In this document: positions 24,951-35,618 of the stretch, piece by piece
How the letters are laid out: the number at the start of each line of letters is the position of its first letter
Numbering within the stretch: position 1 is the stretch's first letter
Origin: VAZQ01 sp963739385
GTDB lineage: Bacteria > Pseudomonadota > Alphaproteobacteria > Rhizobiales > Xanthobacteraceae
Assembly: GCA_963739385.1 (NCBI GenBank)
Contig: CAVUAI010000056.1
Span: 62,001-126,000, forward strand
Length of the DNA: 64,000 bases
Direction: 5' to 3'
Notes under the pieces: generated by a model
Databases searched by the model: none
Seen by the model: the letters and a program-made list of their open reading frames with translations, nothing else
What the model was told of the DNA's origin: nothing
Translations under genes and position numbers: made by a program

Positions 24951-25874
24951 ATGAGTGAGCACGATAATCTCGATCGCGTCTGGGAAATCATCGAGAAGGT
25001 TGGCGTATGCATGCTGACCACGCAGTTTCGGGGTGGCCTGCGGGCGCGGCCGCTGGAGGCACGCCCGGAACGGGACGCCGGCCTGATCTGGTTCGTGACC
25101 GACATCCGTAGCGGCAAGGAGCACGAGATCGAAGCCGAGCACGACGTCTGCCTTGTATTCATCGACGCGAAGGCCAAGGCGTACTTGTCCGTCACGGCCC
25201 GGGCCGAGGTGCGGCAGGACCATGCCAAGGCCGCAGAAATCTGGAAAACCACCGATAGCGCCTGGTGGACTGGGCCCGACGACCCCAATGTCTGTGTGTT
25301 GCGCGTGCGACCGCTCACGGCGGAATTGTGGGACGGACCGGCGAGCGCCGCGGTCGCGGCGTTCGAGTTCGCGAAGGCGCGCATCACCGGCGAGAAGCCT
25401 AACCTGGGCGAGAACCGCAAGGTCACGGTGACGATGAGGGGGAGCGGAGCGACGCGTTCTATTGGCAAATCGCGCCGCAACCAACCGAACGGGACCTACC
25501 GTCTCATCTGGCAGGCGACTCGCGGGCGCAAGCAGGTCACATTCACCTACAGCGGGGTTTATCGCGAGGCCTGTCCTCATATCATCGGATACAACCCGTC
25601 GGGAGAGGCGGCCGTTTTGGCCTTTCAGTTCGGTGGCAAAAGCACGTCGAAGCCGCTGCCACCCAACGGTGAGTGGCGTTGCTTCACCATCGACAAGATA
25701 ACCGATATCCAAGCTCGGGACGGCCGTTGGCATAGCGGCACGGGGCACAACAAGACGCAACCTTGCATTCAATACGTAGACGTCGACGTCAATGTGCCGG
25801 AAACGTTGACGCATCCGCAGCCGTTGCCGTTCGGCTCGCCGAAACTGCAGGCGCCGCGGCGCAGTGGTGAGTGA
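24951..25874 (+). CDS. General stress protein 26-like flavin-binding protein fused to a WYL-like domain
   Basis: A 307-residue protein in two parts. Residues 1-165 are a pyridoxamine-phosphate-oxidase-like split barrel of the general stress protein 26 type (VCMLTTQFRGGLRARPLEA, IWFVTDIRSGKEHEIE, VCLVFIDAKAKAYLSVTARAE), ending in GENRKVTVTM, where stand-alone members usually stop. Residues 190-290 resemble a short WYL-like domain (RKQVTFTYSGVYREACPHIIGYN and EWRCFTIDKITDIQ), which elsewhere occurs as a small separate protein. A short basic linker joins them. The fusion may be real or may come from loss of the first stop codon. Flavin binding is known for the family; the role here is unknown. 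Confidence 0.75.
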   Translation: MSEHDNLDRVWEIIEKVGVCMLTTQFRGGLRARPLEARPERDAGLIWFVTDIRSGKEHEIEAEHDVCLVFIDAKAKAYLSVTARAEVRQDHAKAAEIWKTTDSAWWTGPDDPNVCVLRVRPLTAELWDGPASAAVAAFEFAKARITGEKPNLGENRKVTVTMRGSGATRSIGKSRRNQPNGTYRLIWQATRGRKQVTFTYSGVYREACPHIIGYNPSGEAAVLAFQFGGKSTSKPLPPNGEWRCFTIDKITDIQARDGRWHSGTGHNKTQPCIQYVDVDVNVPETLTHPQPLPFGSPKLQAPRRSGE

Positions 25875-25880
25875 TAACTC

Positions 25881-27116
<1,236 letters not shown>

Positions 27117-27245
27117 TGCAGCTCTGCCCAACCCTCGTCGTGGCGGGTATGACCCCGCCATTCACCTTGCATCAAGCGTGGGAAAACGGCGCGGACTATA
27201 GGGGGAAAGGAGGAGCGCGCAAGCGCGTCGGTCGTCGCGATGCTC

Positions 27246-28430
27246 CTACCTCTCGAGCTTGTCCTTCAGCCAGCCCACGATCATGGTCCTGATCTCGTCC
27301 TCGGGCATGCCGGGAGTGCGGCCCATGTGGTGGCCCCGGGGATAGATGCGCGCCTCCTTCGGATTGCCGTGCTCCAGGAGAAGATAGATGTCCTCCACCG
27401 GCGCCTGGTCGTCGAGCTTGCCGTTCACGCCGAGGAGCGGTGCGGAAGGCCGGTCGAGCAGCCCCATGTCCCTGAGCGACAGCCGCGGCACGGCCGCGAG
27501 GAACTCAGCCATGGTAGTCGTGCCCATCGCGCGTCCGCGCGCCTCGAGCAGGCTTGCCGCTCCGAACAGGTAGGTCCCACCGCCCGTCGTGAATGCCGGC
27601 AGCAGCCATTTTTCCTGAAAGCCGTAGTGCACGTTGCCGCCGTGGAACACCGCGCCCTTGATCCGTTTGGCCTCGACGAAGGCAAGCCGGGCCGCCCAAT
27701 ATGCGCCAAAGCTTCCGCCCCAGACGCCGACCCGGCTGCCATCGACATCCGTGCGCTGCGCAAGGTGATCGAGCCAGGCCGAGTAGGTGCGCTCGGCGGC
27801 GGCATCACCGTACAGCACGGGATTCTCACCGCTGCCCGGCATGTCGACCGTGAGTGTCGCAATCCCAGCGCGATGAAACAGGCTCGACGCGCGCTGCCGG
27901 TTCTCCTTCCAGCCATCCACCCCGCCCCAATGCATGACCACCGGCGGCTTGGCGACGCCGGGCGGAACCTGCAGGTACCCGACCAGGGTCTTCGCCTCGA
28001 ATGGCAGTTCGACGACCGCGAGCGGCGGGTGGTAATAGCCCGCGGCCTTGCGGAAGAGTCGCAGCGAATGCCGATACGCCTCTTGCTTGCCCGGCGTGCT
28101 CGGAACCGGGTAACGCGCGATGTGGCAATACTCGAATGCAAGCGTGTAAAGCTCGGCAAGCTCGTCGCCGGACGCGCCCTTGCTCGCACGTGCGTCACCC
28201 TTCGTCTCGTAGGCGAGCCCGACCTTGCACCACAATGCCGCCCAGTGGTCGCCATCGAGGCTCGTGAGTGCAGTGGCGACCGTTTCAGCATCGTCGCGGC
28301 GGATACCCTCGAATGGATTGATGTGCCCGGCGCGGCGCATGATCTCCCGCTTGATCTCGTCGAGCGGGCGCCACGCCGGGTATGCGCGCGAGGCCACACC
28401 GCCGCTGACGGCCGGCAGGTCGTTGCTCAT
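27246..28430 (-). CDS. Alpha/beta hydrolase (FrsA/DUF1100-like esterase)
   Basis: A 394-residue hydrolase with an N-terminal helical region of about 150 residues and a C-terminal alpha/beta hydrolase core. The nucleophile elbow is GGSFGAYWA with the serine at the centre; an oxyanion region VVMHWGGVDGWKE precedes it, and the acid and histidine of the triad are probably in GKLDDQAPVED and RGHHMGR. This architecture is like FrsA or 2,6-dihydroxypseudooxynicotine hydrolase-type enzymes that cut C-C or ester bonds. The ATG at 28430 follows a G-rich ribosome site. The substrate is not known. Confidence 0.82.
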   Translation of the reverse strand: MSNDLPAVSGGVASRAYPAWRPLDEIKREIMRRAGHINPFEGIRRDDAETVATALTSLDGDHWAALWCKVGLAYETKGDARASKGASGDELAELYTLAFEYCHIARYPVPSTPGKQEAYRHSLRLFRKAAGYYHPPLAVVELPFEAKTLVGYLQVPPGVAKPPVVMHWGGVDGWKENRQRASSLFHRAGIATLTVDMPGSGENPVLYGDAAAERTYSAWLDHLAQRTDVDGSRVGVWGGSFGAYWAARLAFVEAKRIKGAVFHGGNVHYGFQEKWLLPAFTTGGGTYLFGAASLLEARGRAMGTTTMAEFLAAVPRLSLRDMGLLDRPSAPLLGVNGKLDDQAPVEDIYLLLEHGNPKEARIYPRGHHMGRTPGMPEDEIRTMIVGWLKDKLER

Positions 28431-28575
28431 GGCTGTCGCACCCCCCAAGTGTTTGCTGTCGTCGGGGATGATCCTAGAAGGTCGCGATCGACGGGCAAAG
28501 CCGCGCACGGACGCCGAGCTCCGAACGCAGGTTGGCGGGCTCCCGGCCGAGGCCATGCGATGACGCGGCGGCCAT

Positions 28576-30240
28576 TTAGCTCTGCGGCCGCGACAACGAG
28601 CGCAGCGCGTTGAAGCGCGCCTTCTGCTCATCGCTCAAGCTGTCGTAGAATTTGGTGAGAGCCGGCTCGACAGTCTTCACCGCTGAGAGGGTTGCCGCGA
28701 GCCGCTTCTCCATCGCCTCGACTCGGCCGGTGGGCGTAAGCATCTGGTAGGTCGGGCAATCGGCCTTGAGCCCCTCCGCCGCCTTGGTGGATGCTTGTTT
28801 CAGCGCGTCCAGGGCGACGCGTTGTTCCGGCGTCGGCCGGATCGCCTGAGCAATGCGATCGATTGGCAGGTCGGTGACGCCGGGTGTGCGCTCGTCGCAG
28901 AACTTGGTGAGGTCGCGCTGGTCCTTGCCGGCCGCGTCGGGATCATCGCCCGGCGTGATGGCGTTGAAGCGCGCCTTCTGTTCGTCGCTGAGCGACTGAT
29001 AGAAGCGGTCCAGCGCCGGCCTCACCGTCTGCACGGCCGCGAGCATGACTTGCAGCCGGGTCTCCATGGCCGTCAGGCGCCCGGTTGGAATGCTCGGCAA
29101 GTCCTTTGGACAGGCGGATTGCAACATCTCGATGCTCTTTGCGCTTGCCGCCTTCAACGCGACGAGCAGCGGACGCTGGGTATCGATCGGCTGCACGACG
29201 TCGGAAATGCGATCGATCGGCCAGTCCGTGAGTTCAGCGGACTTTTCGCGGCAGACGCTGGCCGGGCCCTGTTCGGAGCTCTCGCCACGCCGAGCGTCGG
29301 CCCGCGCCGCGCGGCCCCCGGGCGAGGTCGAACCGCGGTTGACGGCGCCGGTGGGCACGCCCCGCGCGCCATAGGCATAATTGCCGTAGATGCCGTAATA
29401 GACATCGTCGTACGCATAAGGCCAGAAGTCGTCATAGGCATAGGGCCAATAGACGTAGTCGACGACGTCATAATAGGCGTAGGGCCAGAACACCGGGCCT
29501 ACCCATCCGATCACAAGACCGCCGCGCCACCACGGCCAGCGCGAACCCAGGAATCGACCCTGGAAGCGTGCCGGCCCGAAATGCGAGCGCCATGCCGAAT
29601 TGGCGATAGCGCGATTGCCGAAGACCCCGGCGGCACGACCGAAGCCGGCGCCGTGGAAACCGATTCCGGCCGTGCGGGCAAACCGGTTTCCGCCCAATCC
29701 GGCGGCGGCAATGCCCGGCCCGCCGAGGCGCGCGCCGGGGCCACCAACACGGCTTCCCACACCCGCGAGACCGAAGCGGGCATTTCCACCCGCGCCACCG
29801 ATGCGGGGGCCGCCACCGATACGGGTCGCAAAGCCCGCTCCACCGAAGCGACCACCAACGCTCGGGCCGCCGAGCCGCGCACCACCAAAGGAGCGCGCCG
29901 AGATTCCCGGGCCTCCACGGCCGGCAAAGCCGATCCCCCCGCCGCGTCCGGCGAAGCCCATTCCGCCTCCACGGCCGGCGAAACCCATGCCGCCATGCCC
30001 GCCCATGCCAAACCCGCCGCCGCGGCCCCCGCCGCCGCCAAATCCACCGCCACCGAACCCGCCGCGCGCGTCTGCTTCGTTCGCAAGAATGGGAACGAGA
30101 AGGAGCAACAGGGCCGCCGCGCACGCGCCGGCGCTCACGCGCTTTCTTGCGCAAGCCCGTCGAGGAAACGCCGCCTCGTTCGAGGAGGCCTCGGAATTTC
30201 TGAACGAACTGACAGATTTCGACCTGGACATGGGCGTCAT
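28576..30240 (-). CDS. Secreted glycine-rich protein with two Spy/LTXXQ-type domains
   Basis: A 554-residue exported protein. After a signal segment (about 33-58) comes a long Gly/Phe/Arg-rich region (60-220) of short repeats such as GFAGRGGGM, a stretch of WPYAYDD repeats (265-300), and two copies of an LTXXQ-like helical domain (about 330-430 and 445-545), both ending in the same FYxSLSDEQKARFNA motif. Spy and CpxP proteins, which bind unfolded proteins in the periplasm, have one such domain. The glycine-rich half suggests low-complexity or surface behaviour. It is common in Rhizobiales but little studied. The start could also be a Met three codons in. Confidence 0.75.
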   Translation of the reverse strand: MTPMSRSKSVSSFRNSEASSNEAAFPRRACARKRVSAGACAAALLLLLVPILANEADARGGFGGGGFGGGGGRGGGFGMGGHGGMGFAGRGGGMGFAGRGGGIGFAGRGGPGISARSFGGARLGGPSVGGRFGGAGFATRIGGGPRIGGAGGNARFGLAGVGSRVGGPGARLGGPGIAAAGLGGNRFARTAGIGFHGAGFGRAAGVFGNRAIANSAWRSHFGPARFQGRFLGSRWPWWRGGLVIGWVGPVFWPYAYYDVVDYVYWPYAYDDFWPYAYDDVYYGIYGNYAYGARGVPTGAVNRGSTSPGGRAARADARRGESSEQGPASVCREKSAELTDWPIDRISDVVQPIDTQRPLLVALKAASAKSIEMLQSACPKDLPSIPTGRLTAMETRLQVMLAAVQTVRPALDRFYQSLSDEQKARFNAITPGDDPDAAGKDQRDLTKFCDERTPGVTDLPIDRIAQAIRPTPEQRVALDALKQASTKAAEGLKADCPTYQMLTPTGRVEAMEKRLAATLSAVKTVEPALTKFYDSLSDEQKARFNALRSLSRPQS

Positions 30241-30352
30241 CCCTGCATCGCCCTGTGGCGGTTGTTCGTCACCGTTATCCGCTATCGTGGTTTTCCAATG
30301 ACGAAGCGTCGATGTGTGACGTGCAGGAGCATCTACTCATCGCCGACGCCGA

Positions 30353-31504
30353 TCAATGCGCGGCGCGCGTTCCCAGACGCTGCAGGCGCGGCAGCACTTC
30401 CTCGCAGAAGTATGGCAGCTCGTCGAGATAGTTGACGAAGGAGAGCGCAATCCCGCGCACGCCGGCCCGGCTGATGCTTTCGAGTTCCCCGGCCACGCGT
30501 TCGGGCGTGCCCACAAAGGGATAGCCGCCGATTGCGTTGGCCGCGAAATATTGCCGCTTCTTTTCATACTCCTCCGCAGGGATGGTCTGCGGCGTGATGT
30601 TCTTGTTCGCGAGCATGCCGTCGATTGCACCCCAATCGGCATTCTCGATGATGGCGTGGCGGTAGTAGTCTTCCGCTTCCTGCTGCGTCGGCCGGCAGAT
30701 CACCTGGCCAACCGTGTAGACCTCGATCTCGCGACCGAAATCCTGGGCAGCACGCTTGATGTCGGCAACCTTCCTGGCATTGCCCTCGAGCGAAGTCCGC
30801 GAGCCCGCGGTGGCGACGAAGAAGGCATCGCAATTGCGCAGCGCAAAATTCTGTCCGACCTGGGAGGAGCCGGCATTCATGATGATCGGCCGCGTGCCAC
30901 CATAAGGCTTGGGGTAGGCCCGCACGCCCTTGAGCCGCAGGAACTCGCCGTCGAAATCGAATTCATCATGCTCGGACCAGGCCCGCCTGACGGCATCCAG
31001 CCATTCCTGTGCGAAATCATAGCGCGCGTCGTGCTCGCGCTGGCTCACGCCGAACATCTCGAACTCACCCTCATTCCAGCCGACCACGAGGTTGACGCCG
31101 AAGCGCCCTTCGCCGACGTGGTCGGCGGTGACGAATTCCTTGGCCGCGATCAATGGGTGGAACAAGGGTGCGTGGACGGTGCCGAATACGGTCATGCGCC
31201 GCGTTGCCGACAGCAGACCGACAGCCCACGTGATGGTCTCGAGCGTGCTGCCGTGAAAATCGGTATCACCGCCGTAGCCCTTCCAGCGGCCGATCGGCAG
31301 CATGAAATCGATACCAGCGGCGTCGGCCATGCGGGCGAGGCGCAGGCAGTCGGGCCAGCTCGCCGTCCAGCGCTCGGGCACCTTCGTCGCGGAGCGCCCG
31401 GACGAGCAGTTGGCGCCAAAGATGCCGATCTTCAACGTGTTGGCGTTGTACATTGCAATGCGATCGCGCATCGATGCGGTGCGATCCAGCACTGGGTTCT
31501 CCAT
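30353..31504 (-). CDS. Luciferase-like (LLM-class) flavin-dependent monooxygenase, RutA/SsuD group
   Basis: A 383-residue flavin-dependent monooxygenase with a TIM-barrel fold. Visible motifs are FGVNLVVGWNEGEFEMFG, PIIMNAGSSQVGQNFA and the C-terminal GTPERVAGELE, as in pyrimidine monooxygenase RutA, alkanesulfonate monooxygenase SsuD and dimethylsulfone monooxygenase. These use reduced FMN from a partner reductase to cleave C-S or C-N bonds. It lies downstream of an ABC binding-protein gene on the same strand, with 91 bp between, so the two may serve the same substrate. Start is uncertain among ATGs at 31504, 31471 and 31453. Confidence 0.85.
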   Translation of the reverse strand: MENPVLDRTASMRDRIAMYNANTLKIGIFGANCSSGRSATKVPERWTASWPDCLRLARMADAAGIDFMLPIGRWKGYGGDTDFHGSTLETITWAVGLLSATRRMTVFGTVHAPLFHPLIAAKEFVTADHVGEGRFGVNLVVGWNEGEFEMFGVSQREHDARYDFAQEWLDAVRRAWSEHDEFDFDGEFLRLKGVRAYPKPYGGTRPIIMNAGSSQVGQNFALRNCDAFFVATAGSRTSLEGNARKVADIKRAAQDFGREIEVYTVGQVICRPTQQEAEDYYRHAIIENADWGAIDGMLANKNITPQTIPAEEYEKKRQYFAANAIGGYPFVGTPERVAGELESISRAGVRGIALSFVNYLDELPYFCEEVLPRLQRLGTRAAH

Positions 31505-31595
31505 TTGCGTTCGAAAACTACTCGGCGTCCAGGCGTATGTGCGGATAGCGTAGCGTAATCTGCCATTCAACGTGCGAGATACGGCTGCGCACACC

Positions 31596-32618
31596 CTAGG
31601 GGCGATACGGCCCGAGCTCCTTTAAAGCCGCCTCCACGAAAGAACCGTCGACCGCATCCTCGAGATTGACCGCGCCTTTGACGAGGCCCTGCTCGGTATA
31701 GAAAGCGAGATCGTATCCGAGACTTGCCTTGTTGACCCGCCCGTCCGGATTCATGCCGGTGGGCGTGATCAATTTGTAGATCTCCCGGCTCTTGATCGGC
31801 GTCGCTTCGGAGAGAATGGCAATCACCTCATCCGCGTTCGATCCATCGAGTCTGCCGTTCTTGAGCGCACCGTTGTAGAAGCGAACGGCGCGGATATACG
31901 CACGCATGAATTTCTTGGCGGCATCGGGACGCTTGGACGCGAACTCCTCCGAATAGAGCAGGACCGCGATCTGATGGTTCGGCAGGATCTCGTCGTCGGA
32001 CTTGACCACCACTGCGTCGCCGTTCCTGACGGCAAGCGCCGGCCCCGGCTCGACCGACGCCGAGGCATCGACCGATTTGTTCTTGAGCGCCGCCACATGA
32101 TCGGGCAGCGGCATGTCGACGGTCTCGACATCGGAGTACCTGAGCCCGACCGATTTCAACAATGTGTTGAGCGTCGAGGTATTGCTCACCCCCGGCGCGT
32201 TCATCGCGAACTTCATGCCTTTGAGGTCTTTGAGTTCCTTGTAGCGTCCGCTCTCGACATGATCCTTGCGCACCAGGATCTTGGTGCCACCGTAACCCGG
32301 CGGGGAGGACGCCTTGTCCGCCACGATCTTGATCTTGATGCCGCGTGCGACCGCATTGTAGAGCCCGGCCGAGGCGGAACCCGCGCCGGCCTCGATCTGA
32401 CCGGCACCGAGCGGCGCTACCATGTCCGCCGCCGAGCGAAAGTTGACGACTTTGACGTCGAGGCCTTCGTCGCGGAAGTAGCCCTTCTTGTCGGCGATGT
32501 AGATCGGTGCGTCGCTGGTGCTGCTGGTCGCGCCGACCGTGATCGCTTGCGCCGTCGCTTGCAGGGTCGACGCCAGCACTGCGCCGAGCACGACCGCGAA
32601 CAGTGACTTGCTTTTCAA
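31596..32618 (-). CDS. ABC transporter substrate-binding protein, NMT1/SsuA-like
   Basis: A 340-residue periplasmic binding protein: signal peptide (KSKSLFAVVLGAVLASTL, cleavage near ATAQA), then the two-lobed NMT1 fold (ITVGATSSTSDAPIYIADKKG, AAPL-type hinge, DLKGMKFAM). The start is a TTG at 32618, chosen because AGGGGAGG lies eight bases upstream and the signal peptide begins exactly there; the frame continues upstream to 32717 but without meaning. The neighbour downstream is a luciferase-like monooxygenase. No permease or ATPase gene lies beside it, so it must share those of another transporter. Confidence 0.85.
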   Translation of the reverse strand: MKSKSLFAVVLGAVLASTLQATAQAITVGATSSTSDAPIYIADKKGYFRDEGLDVKVVNFRSAADMVAPLGAGQIEAGAGSASAGLYNAVARGIKIKIVADKASSPPGYGGTKILVRKDHVESGRYKELKDLKGMKFAMNAPGVSNTSTLNTLLKSVGLRYSDVETVDMPLPDHVAALKNKSVDASASVEPGPALAVRNGDAVVVKSDDEILPNHQIAVLLYSEEFASKRPDAAKKFMRAYIRAVRFYNGALKNGRLDGSNADEVIAILSEATPIKSREIYKLITPTGMNPDGRVNKASLGYDLAFYTEQGLVKGAVNLEDAVDGSFVEAALKELGPYRP

Positions 32619-32626
32619 GCGCGGTT

Positions 32627-32634
32627 CCTCCCCT
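32627..32634 (-). promoter_or_regulatory. Ribosome binding site that fixes a TTG start
   Basis: On the minus strand this reads AGGGGAGG, eight bases before the TTG at 32618. There is no comparable site before the in-frame ATGs further upstream, so it decides the start of the ABC binding-protein gene. Confidence 0.75.
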
Positions 32635-32767
32635 GCATCTTTGCCTGGGCGATAGCACGCAGCGTGCGGGAGGGGTAAGCGTAGCGTAATCCGCCATTCC
32701 ATCAAGCGGGCCGGCACGGCCGTCCATCCTGCGCCCCTGCGAGCGCGGGTACAGGCGAAAATCGCGG

Positions 32768-34330
32768 CTACCGCCAGAACGGTCTTACGCTAGTCAATTC
32801 GCCGTAGGCATCGGCCGCATTGCGGAGAATCGCATCGAGGCGGGCATCTTCGCGGCCGGCCAACAATCCGGCAGCGAAGGCGCGGCTGCGGCCGCCCCGC
32901 CTGCGCTGGTTGTTGCGGCCGTCGCCGTAGGCGATCGCGGTGATCCGATCTTCGTGCACGGCGATGTCATTGAGATCGCCGAGATAATCCTGCATGCGCT
33001 CGAGCGCCGCCAGGAACCGCTTGCGCCGCTTTGAAGGCTTCTTACCCGGGAACAGGCTCGCGAAGAACTCGGACGCGTAACGCACCTTCTTGGCCTGGAT
33101 GCGCAGCTTGTGGCGGCGCCTGGTATCGAGCTCTGCCAGCCTCTTGCCGCGCTTGCGGATCTTCCTGAAGCGTCGCCTCAGCTGCGCGGCAGCGGCGTTC
33201 TCGATCGGAACCTCCCCGCGGTCGCGGACAAGGTCCTCTTTCGGTCTGGTCCATTGCCCGTCCTCGAGCCAAGCCGCAATCTCGAGCGTCAACATGCGAA
33301 ATCGCGCCGACCGCACCGCATCCTGCGCTCGCGCCAGCGCCGCGTCCCGTTGCTGTGCGACGTCGCGCGACAGACTCGACAAGCCGCCCAATCGCGCGTG
33401 TCGTCGTTTCACCGGCGCGACCACCCGCGTCATCAAGACCTCGAGCTCCCGCGCCGGGGCGAGTTCGCCGGTCAACCATTTGAGCTCGTCCTTAAGCGCG
33501 GCCGTCTCGGGATCCCGCAAAATCCTGGAGAACAGCGACATGGCCGCTCGCAGCCGCCGCAGGCCGACCCGCATCTGGTGCACGCCTTCGGGGTCGCCCG
33601 CCAGCAGTGCCCGCTCGTTGCCGACCACCTGCCTGAGGCACCCGCGTCCGATTGCCTTGAAGCCGTCGCGTGTCGTCGTGCCCGCAACCAGATCGACCGG
33701 TTCGCCCTTGACGGCCGCCACGTCGCGGTCCGTCAGCAACTCATATCCGCGCTCGGCCTTGCTCCGCAGAGCAAGTTGGGCTGGAAGCGCATCGGTCAGC
33801 TGGCGCGCCAGATCGAACAGTTGCGCCCCGTTGCCGCGTTTGAGCTCGAGCTCGAGTTCGCAGAGCGGCTCCGAGCGTCGGCCGGTGGTGATCTTGCCCT
33901 TGTCCAGGGTCAGTGCGATCCCGCCCTTGCCATTGGCGAGCGGATAGGTTGTGCGCTGCACTCGGGTCTCGAAGATCGGGTGCAGGTGACGGTGAAGTTT
34001 ATCGCTCAGCAGCGGTTCGAGCGCTGTGCCCCGCGCCAGGTCCAGATCCGGCGTTTGACCCGGGATTTCGCTTTCCCATTCGTCGCGCTCGAATAGTCTT
34101 GAATTCCTCGTCGCCTTGATGGTCTGGATGTGCCGGTCGCCAACTCGCCGCACCCGCAGCATGAGACCTTTCCGGCGCAACTTGTGCTTATCCGTGTCGA
34201 AATAGACCGAAACTTGCGTCTCGCGTCTGGCAGGTTTTTTCACGCCGCGAAGCGGCGGGACTTTCCTCAAGCGGGACACGCTCGCAGGCGCAAGTTCGAG
34301 CTTGATTTCGATTTCCTTCGGAACCGTCAT
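32768..34330 (-). CDS. CYTH-CHAD domain protein (inorganic triphosphatase-like)
   Basis: A 520-residue protein with two domains. The N-terminal CYTH domain (about 1-205) opens with the eponymous EIEIKLEL motif and contains paired basic residues (LRRKGLMLRVRR, QTIKATRN) and acidic strands (CELELELK) that in the family bind triphosphate and metal. The C-terminal CHAD domain (about 225-515) is helical and rich in conserved His and Arg (VHQMRVGLRRLRAAM, RHKLRIQAKKVRYASEFF, LGDLNDIAVHED), known to bind polyphosphate. The likely activity is hydrolysis of tripolyphosphate. The ATG at 34330 places the CYTH motif at the start. Confidence 0.88.
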   Translation of the reverse strand: MTVPKEIEIKLELAPASVSRLRKVPPLRGVKKPARRETQVSVYFDTDKHKLRRKGLMLRVRRVGDRHIQTIKATRNSRLFERDEWESEIPGQTPDLDLARGTALEPLLSDKLHRHLHPIFETRVQRTTYPLANGKGGIALTLDKGKITTGRRSEPLCELELELKRGNGAQLFDLARQLTDALPAQLALRSKAERGYELLTDRDVAAVKGEPVDLVAGTTTRDGFKAIGRGCLRQVVGNERALLAGDPEGVHQMRVGLRRLRAAMSLFSRILRDPETAALKDELKWLTGELAPARELEVLMTRVVAPVKRRHARLGGLSSLSRDVAQQRDAALARAQDAVRSARFRMLTLEIAAWLEDGQWTRPKEDLVRDRGEVPIENAAAAQLRRRFRKIRKRGKRLAELDTRRRHKLRIQAKKVRYASEFFASLFPGKKPSKRRKRFLAALERMQDYLGDLNDIAVHEDRITAIAYGDGRNNQRRRGGRSRAFAAGLLAGREDARLDAILRNAADAYGELTSVRPFWR

Positions 34331-34469
34331 ATCGCTCGCGTCCTCGCGGTAGGGGGCGATTTCAGGGATCGGAGTCTTAACTCGCGAATCACACTGAAGT
34401 TCGAGCTGGAGACAATCCGAATCGGGCATTCTTGCGGCCGACGGGATCCGCAGAGCCGCTGGGCCAGTC

Positions 34470-35579
34470 CTACTCCATCCCGGAGTCCTCGCGTGCGGGA
34501 TAGGCCCAGCACAGCGCGGGCGGAAGGGCGATCACCACGTCGCTTCCGACCGCATGGCGCATGTGAGTGCCGAGCTCGAGCACTTCGAGCCGGCCCCCCA
34601 GCACTGCGAGCTCGTAGATCGTCTGCGTGCCCTGATAGCGTTGCGCGGCAACGCGCGCGGTGAACCGATTGTCGAAATCGGCGGCGCCGTTCGCGTCGAG
34701 TCGCACGTTCTCCGGACGTATCGCGACCTTTACGCTCTCGCCCGCCTTTATGTGTGCCGGCATCAACGCGCGAAGGCGGTGGCCCCCGGCGTCCACGGTA
34801 CCAAACTCGCCATTGCGCTCGACCACCCGGCCCGCGAGCAGGTTCGAGGCCCCGGTGAAACTGGCGACGAACAAATCGGCCGGACGATTATAGACCTCGT
34901 CGGGGGGCGCCATCTGCAGGAGTTTGCCATCGCGCATGACGCCAATGCGGTCGCCGAGCACCACGGCTTCGGCCTGGTCGTGGGTCACATAGAGCGCGGT
35001 CACGCCGCTTTGCTTGATGATGCGGCGCAAGTCGTCACGCAGTCGCAGCCGCAGCTGGGCGTCGAGATTGCTGAGCGGCTCGTCGAGGAGGAGGAGTTGC
35101 GGCTCGTAGACCAGGCTGCGCGCGAGCGCCACGCGTTGCATCTGCCCGCCCGACAGCGACACCACCGAGCGCTCCGCGAATTCCGACAGCCCGACCAGCT
35201 CCAGCATTTCGCCGGTCCTGCGCTCGATCTCGCCGCGCAACTCGCCGCGATGGCGCAGCGGATAGGCAACGTTCTGCTTCACCGTCATGTGCGGCCAGAC
35301 GGCGTAGGACTGAAACACCATGCCGAGATTACGCAACCGCGCGGGAAGGTGGACACCATCGGCCGGCGCTGCGACCAGCCGTCCACCGATGCTCACGCGA
35401 CCGGCGCTGGGATGCTCGAGGCCGGCGACACAGCGCAGCGTCGTGGTCTTGCCACAGCCGGAGGGGCCGAGCAGCACCACGATCTCGCCGCTCGGTATGT
35501 GGAAGCTGATACCGTCCACGGCCGGCCGGCCAGTGTTGAACTGCTTGCGCAGATCGTGGACATCGAGCGCGGCTGCCAT
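34470..35579 (-). CDS. ABC transporter ATP-binding protein, iron/spermidine (FbpC/PotA) type
   Basis: A 369-residue ATPase with Walker A GPSGCGKTT near residue 40, Q-loop in MVFQSYAVWPHM, signature LSGGQMQRVALAR, Walker B LLLLDEPLSNLD and switch VTHDQAEA. A C-terminal TOBE-type regulatory domain follows from about residue 235. It is the last gene of a minus-strand operon (permease, binding protein, ATPase). The ATG at 35579 has GGAGGGG just before it and is preferred over 35600. The neighbours mark it as part of an iron(III)- or thiamine-type importer. Confidence 0.9.
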   Translation of the reverse strand: MAAALDVHDLRKQFNTGRPAVDGISFHIPSGEIVVLLGPSGCGKTTTLRCVAGLEHPSAGRVSIGGRLVAAPADGVHLPARLRNLGMVFQSYAVWPHMTVKQNVAYPLRHRGELRGEIERRTGEMLELVGLSEFAERSVVSLSGGQMQRVALARSLVYEPQLLLLDEPLSNLDAQLRLRLRDDLRRIIKQSGVTALYVTHDQAEAVVLGDRIGVMRDGKLLQMAPPDEVYNRPADLFVASFTGASNLLAGRVVERNGEFGTVDAGGHRLRALMPAHIKAGESVKVAIRPENVRLDANGAADFDNRFTARVAAQRYQGTQTIYELAVLGGRLEVLELGTHMRHAVGSDVVIALPPALCWAYPAREDSGME

Positions 35580-35618
35580 CGCCCCTCCAGGAGTGGTCAT
35601 GCGGCAGAGCGGGGACGG

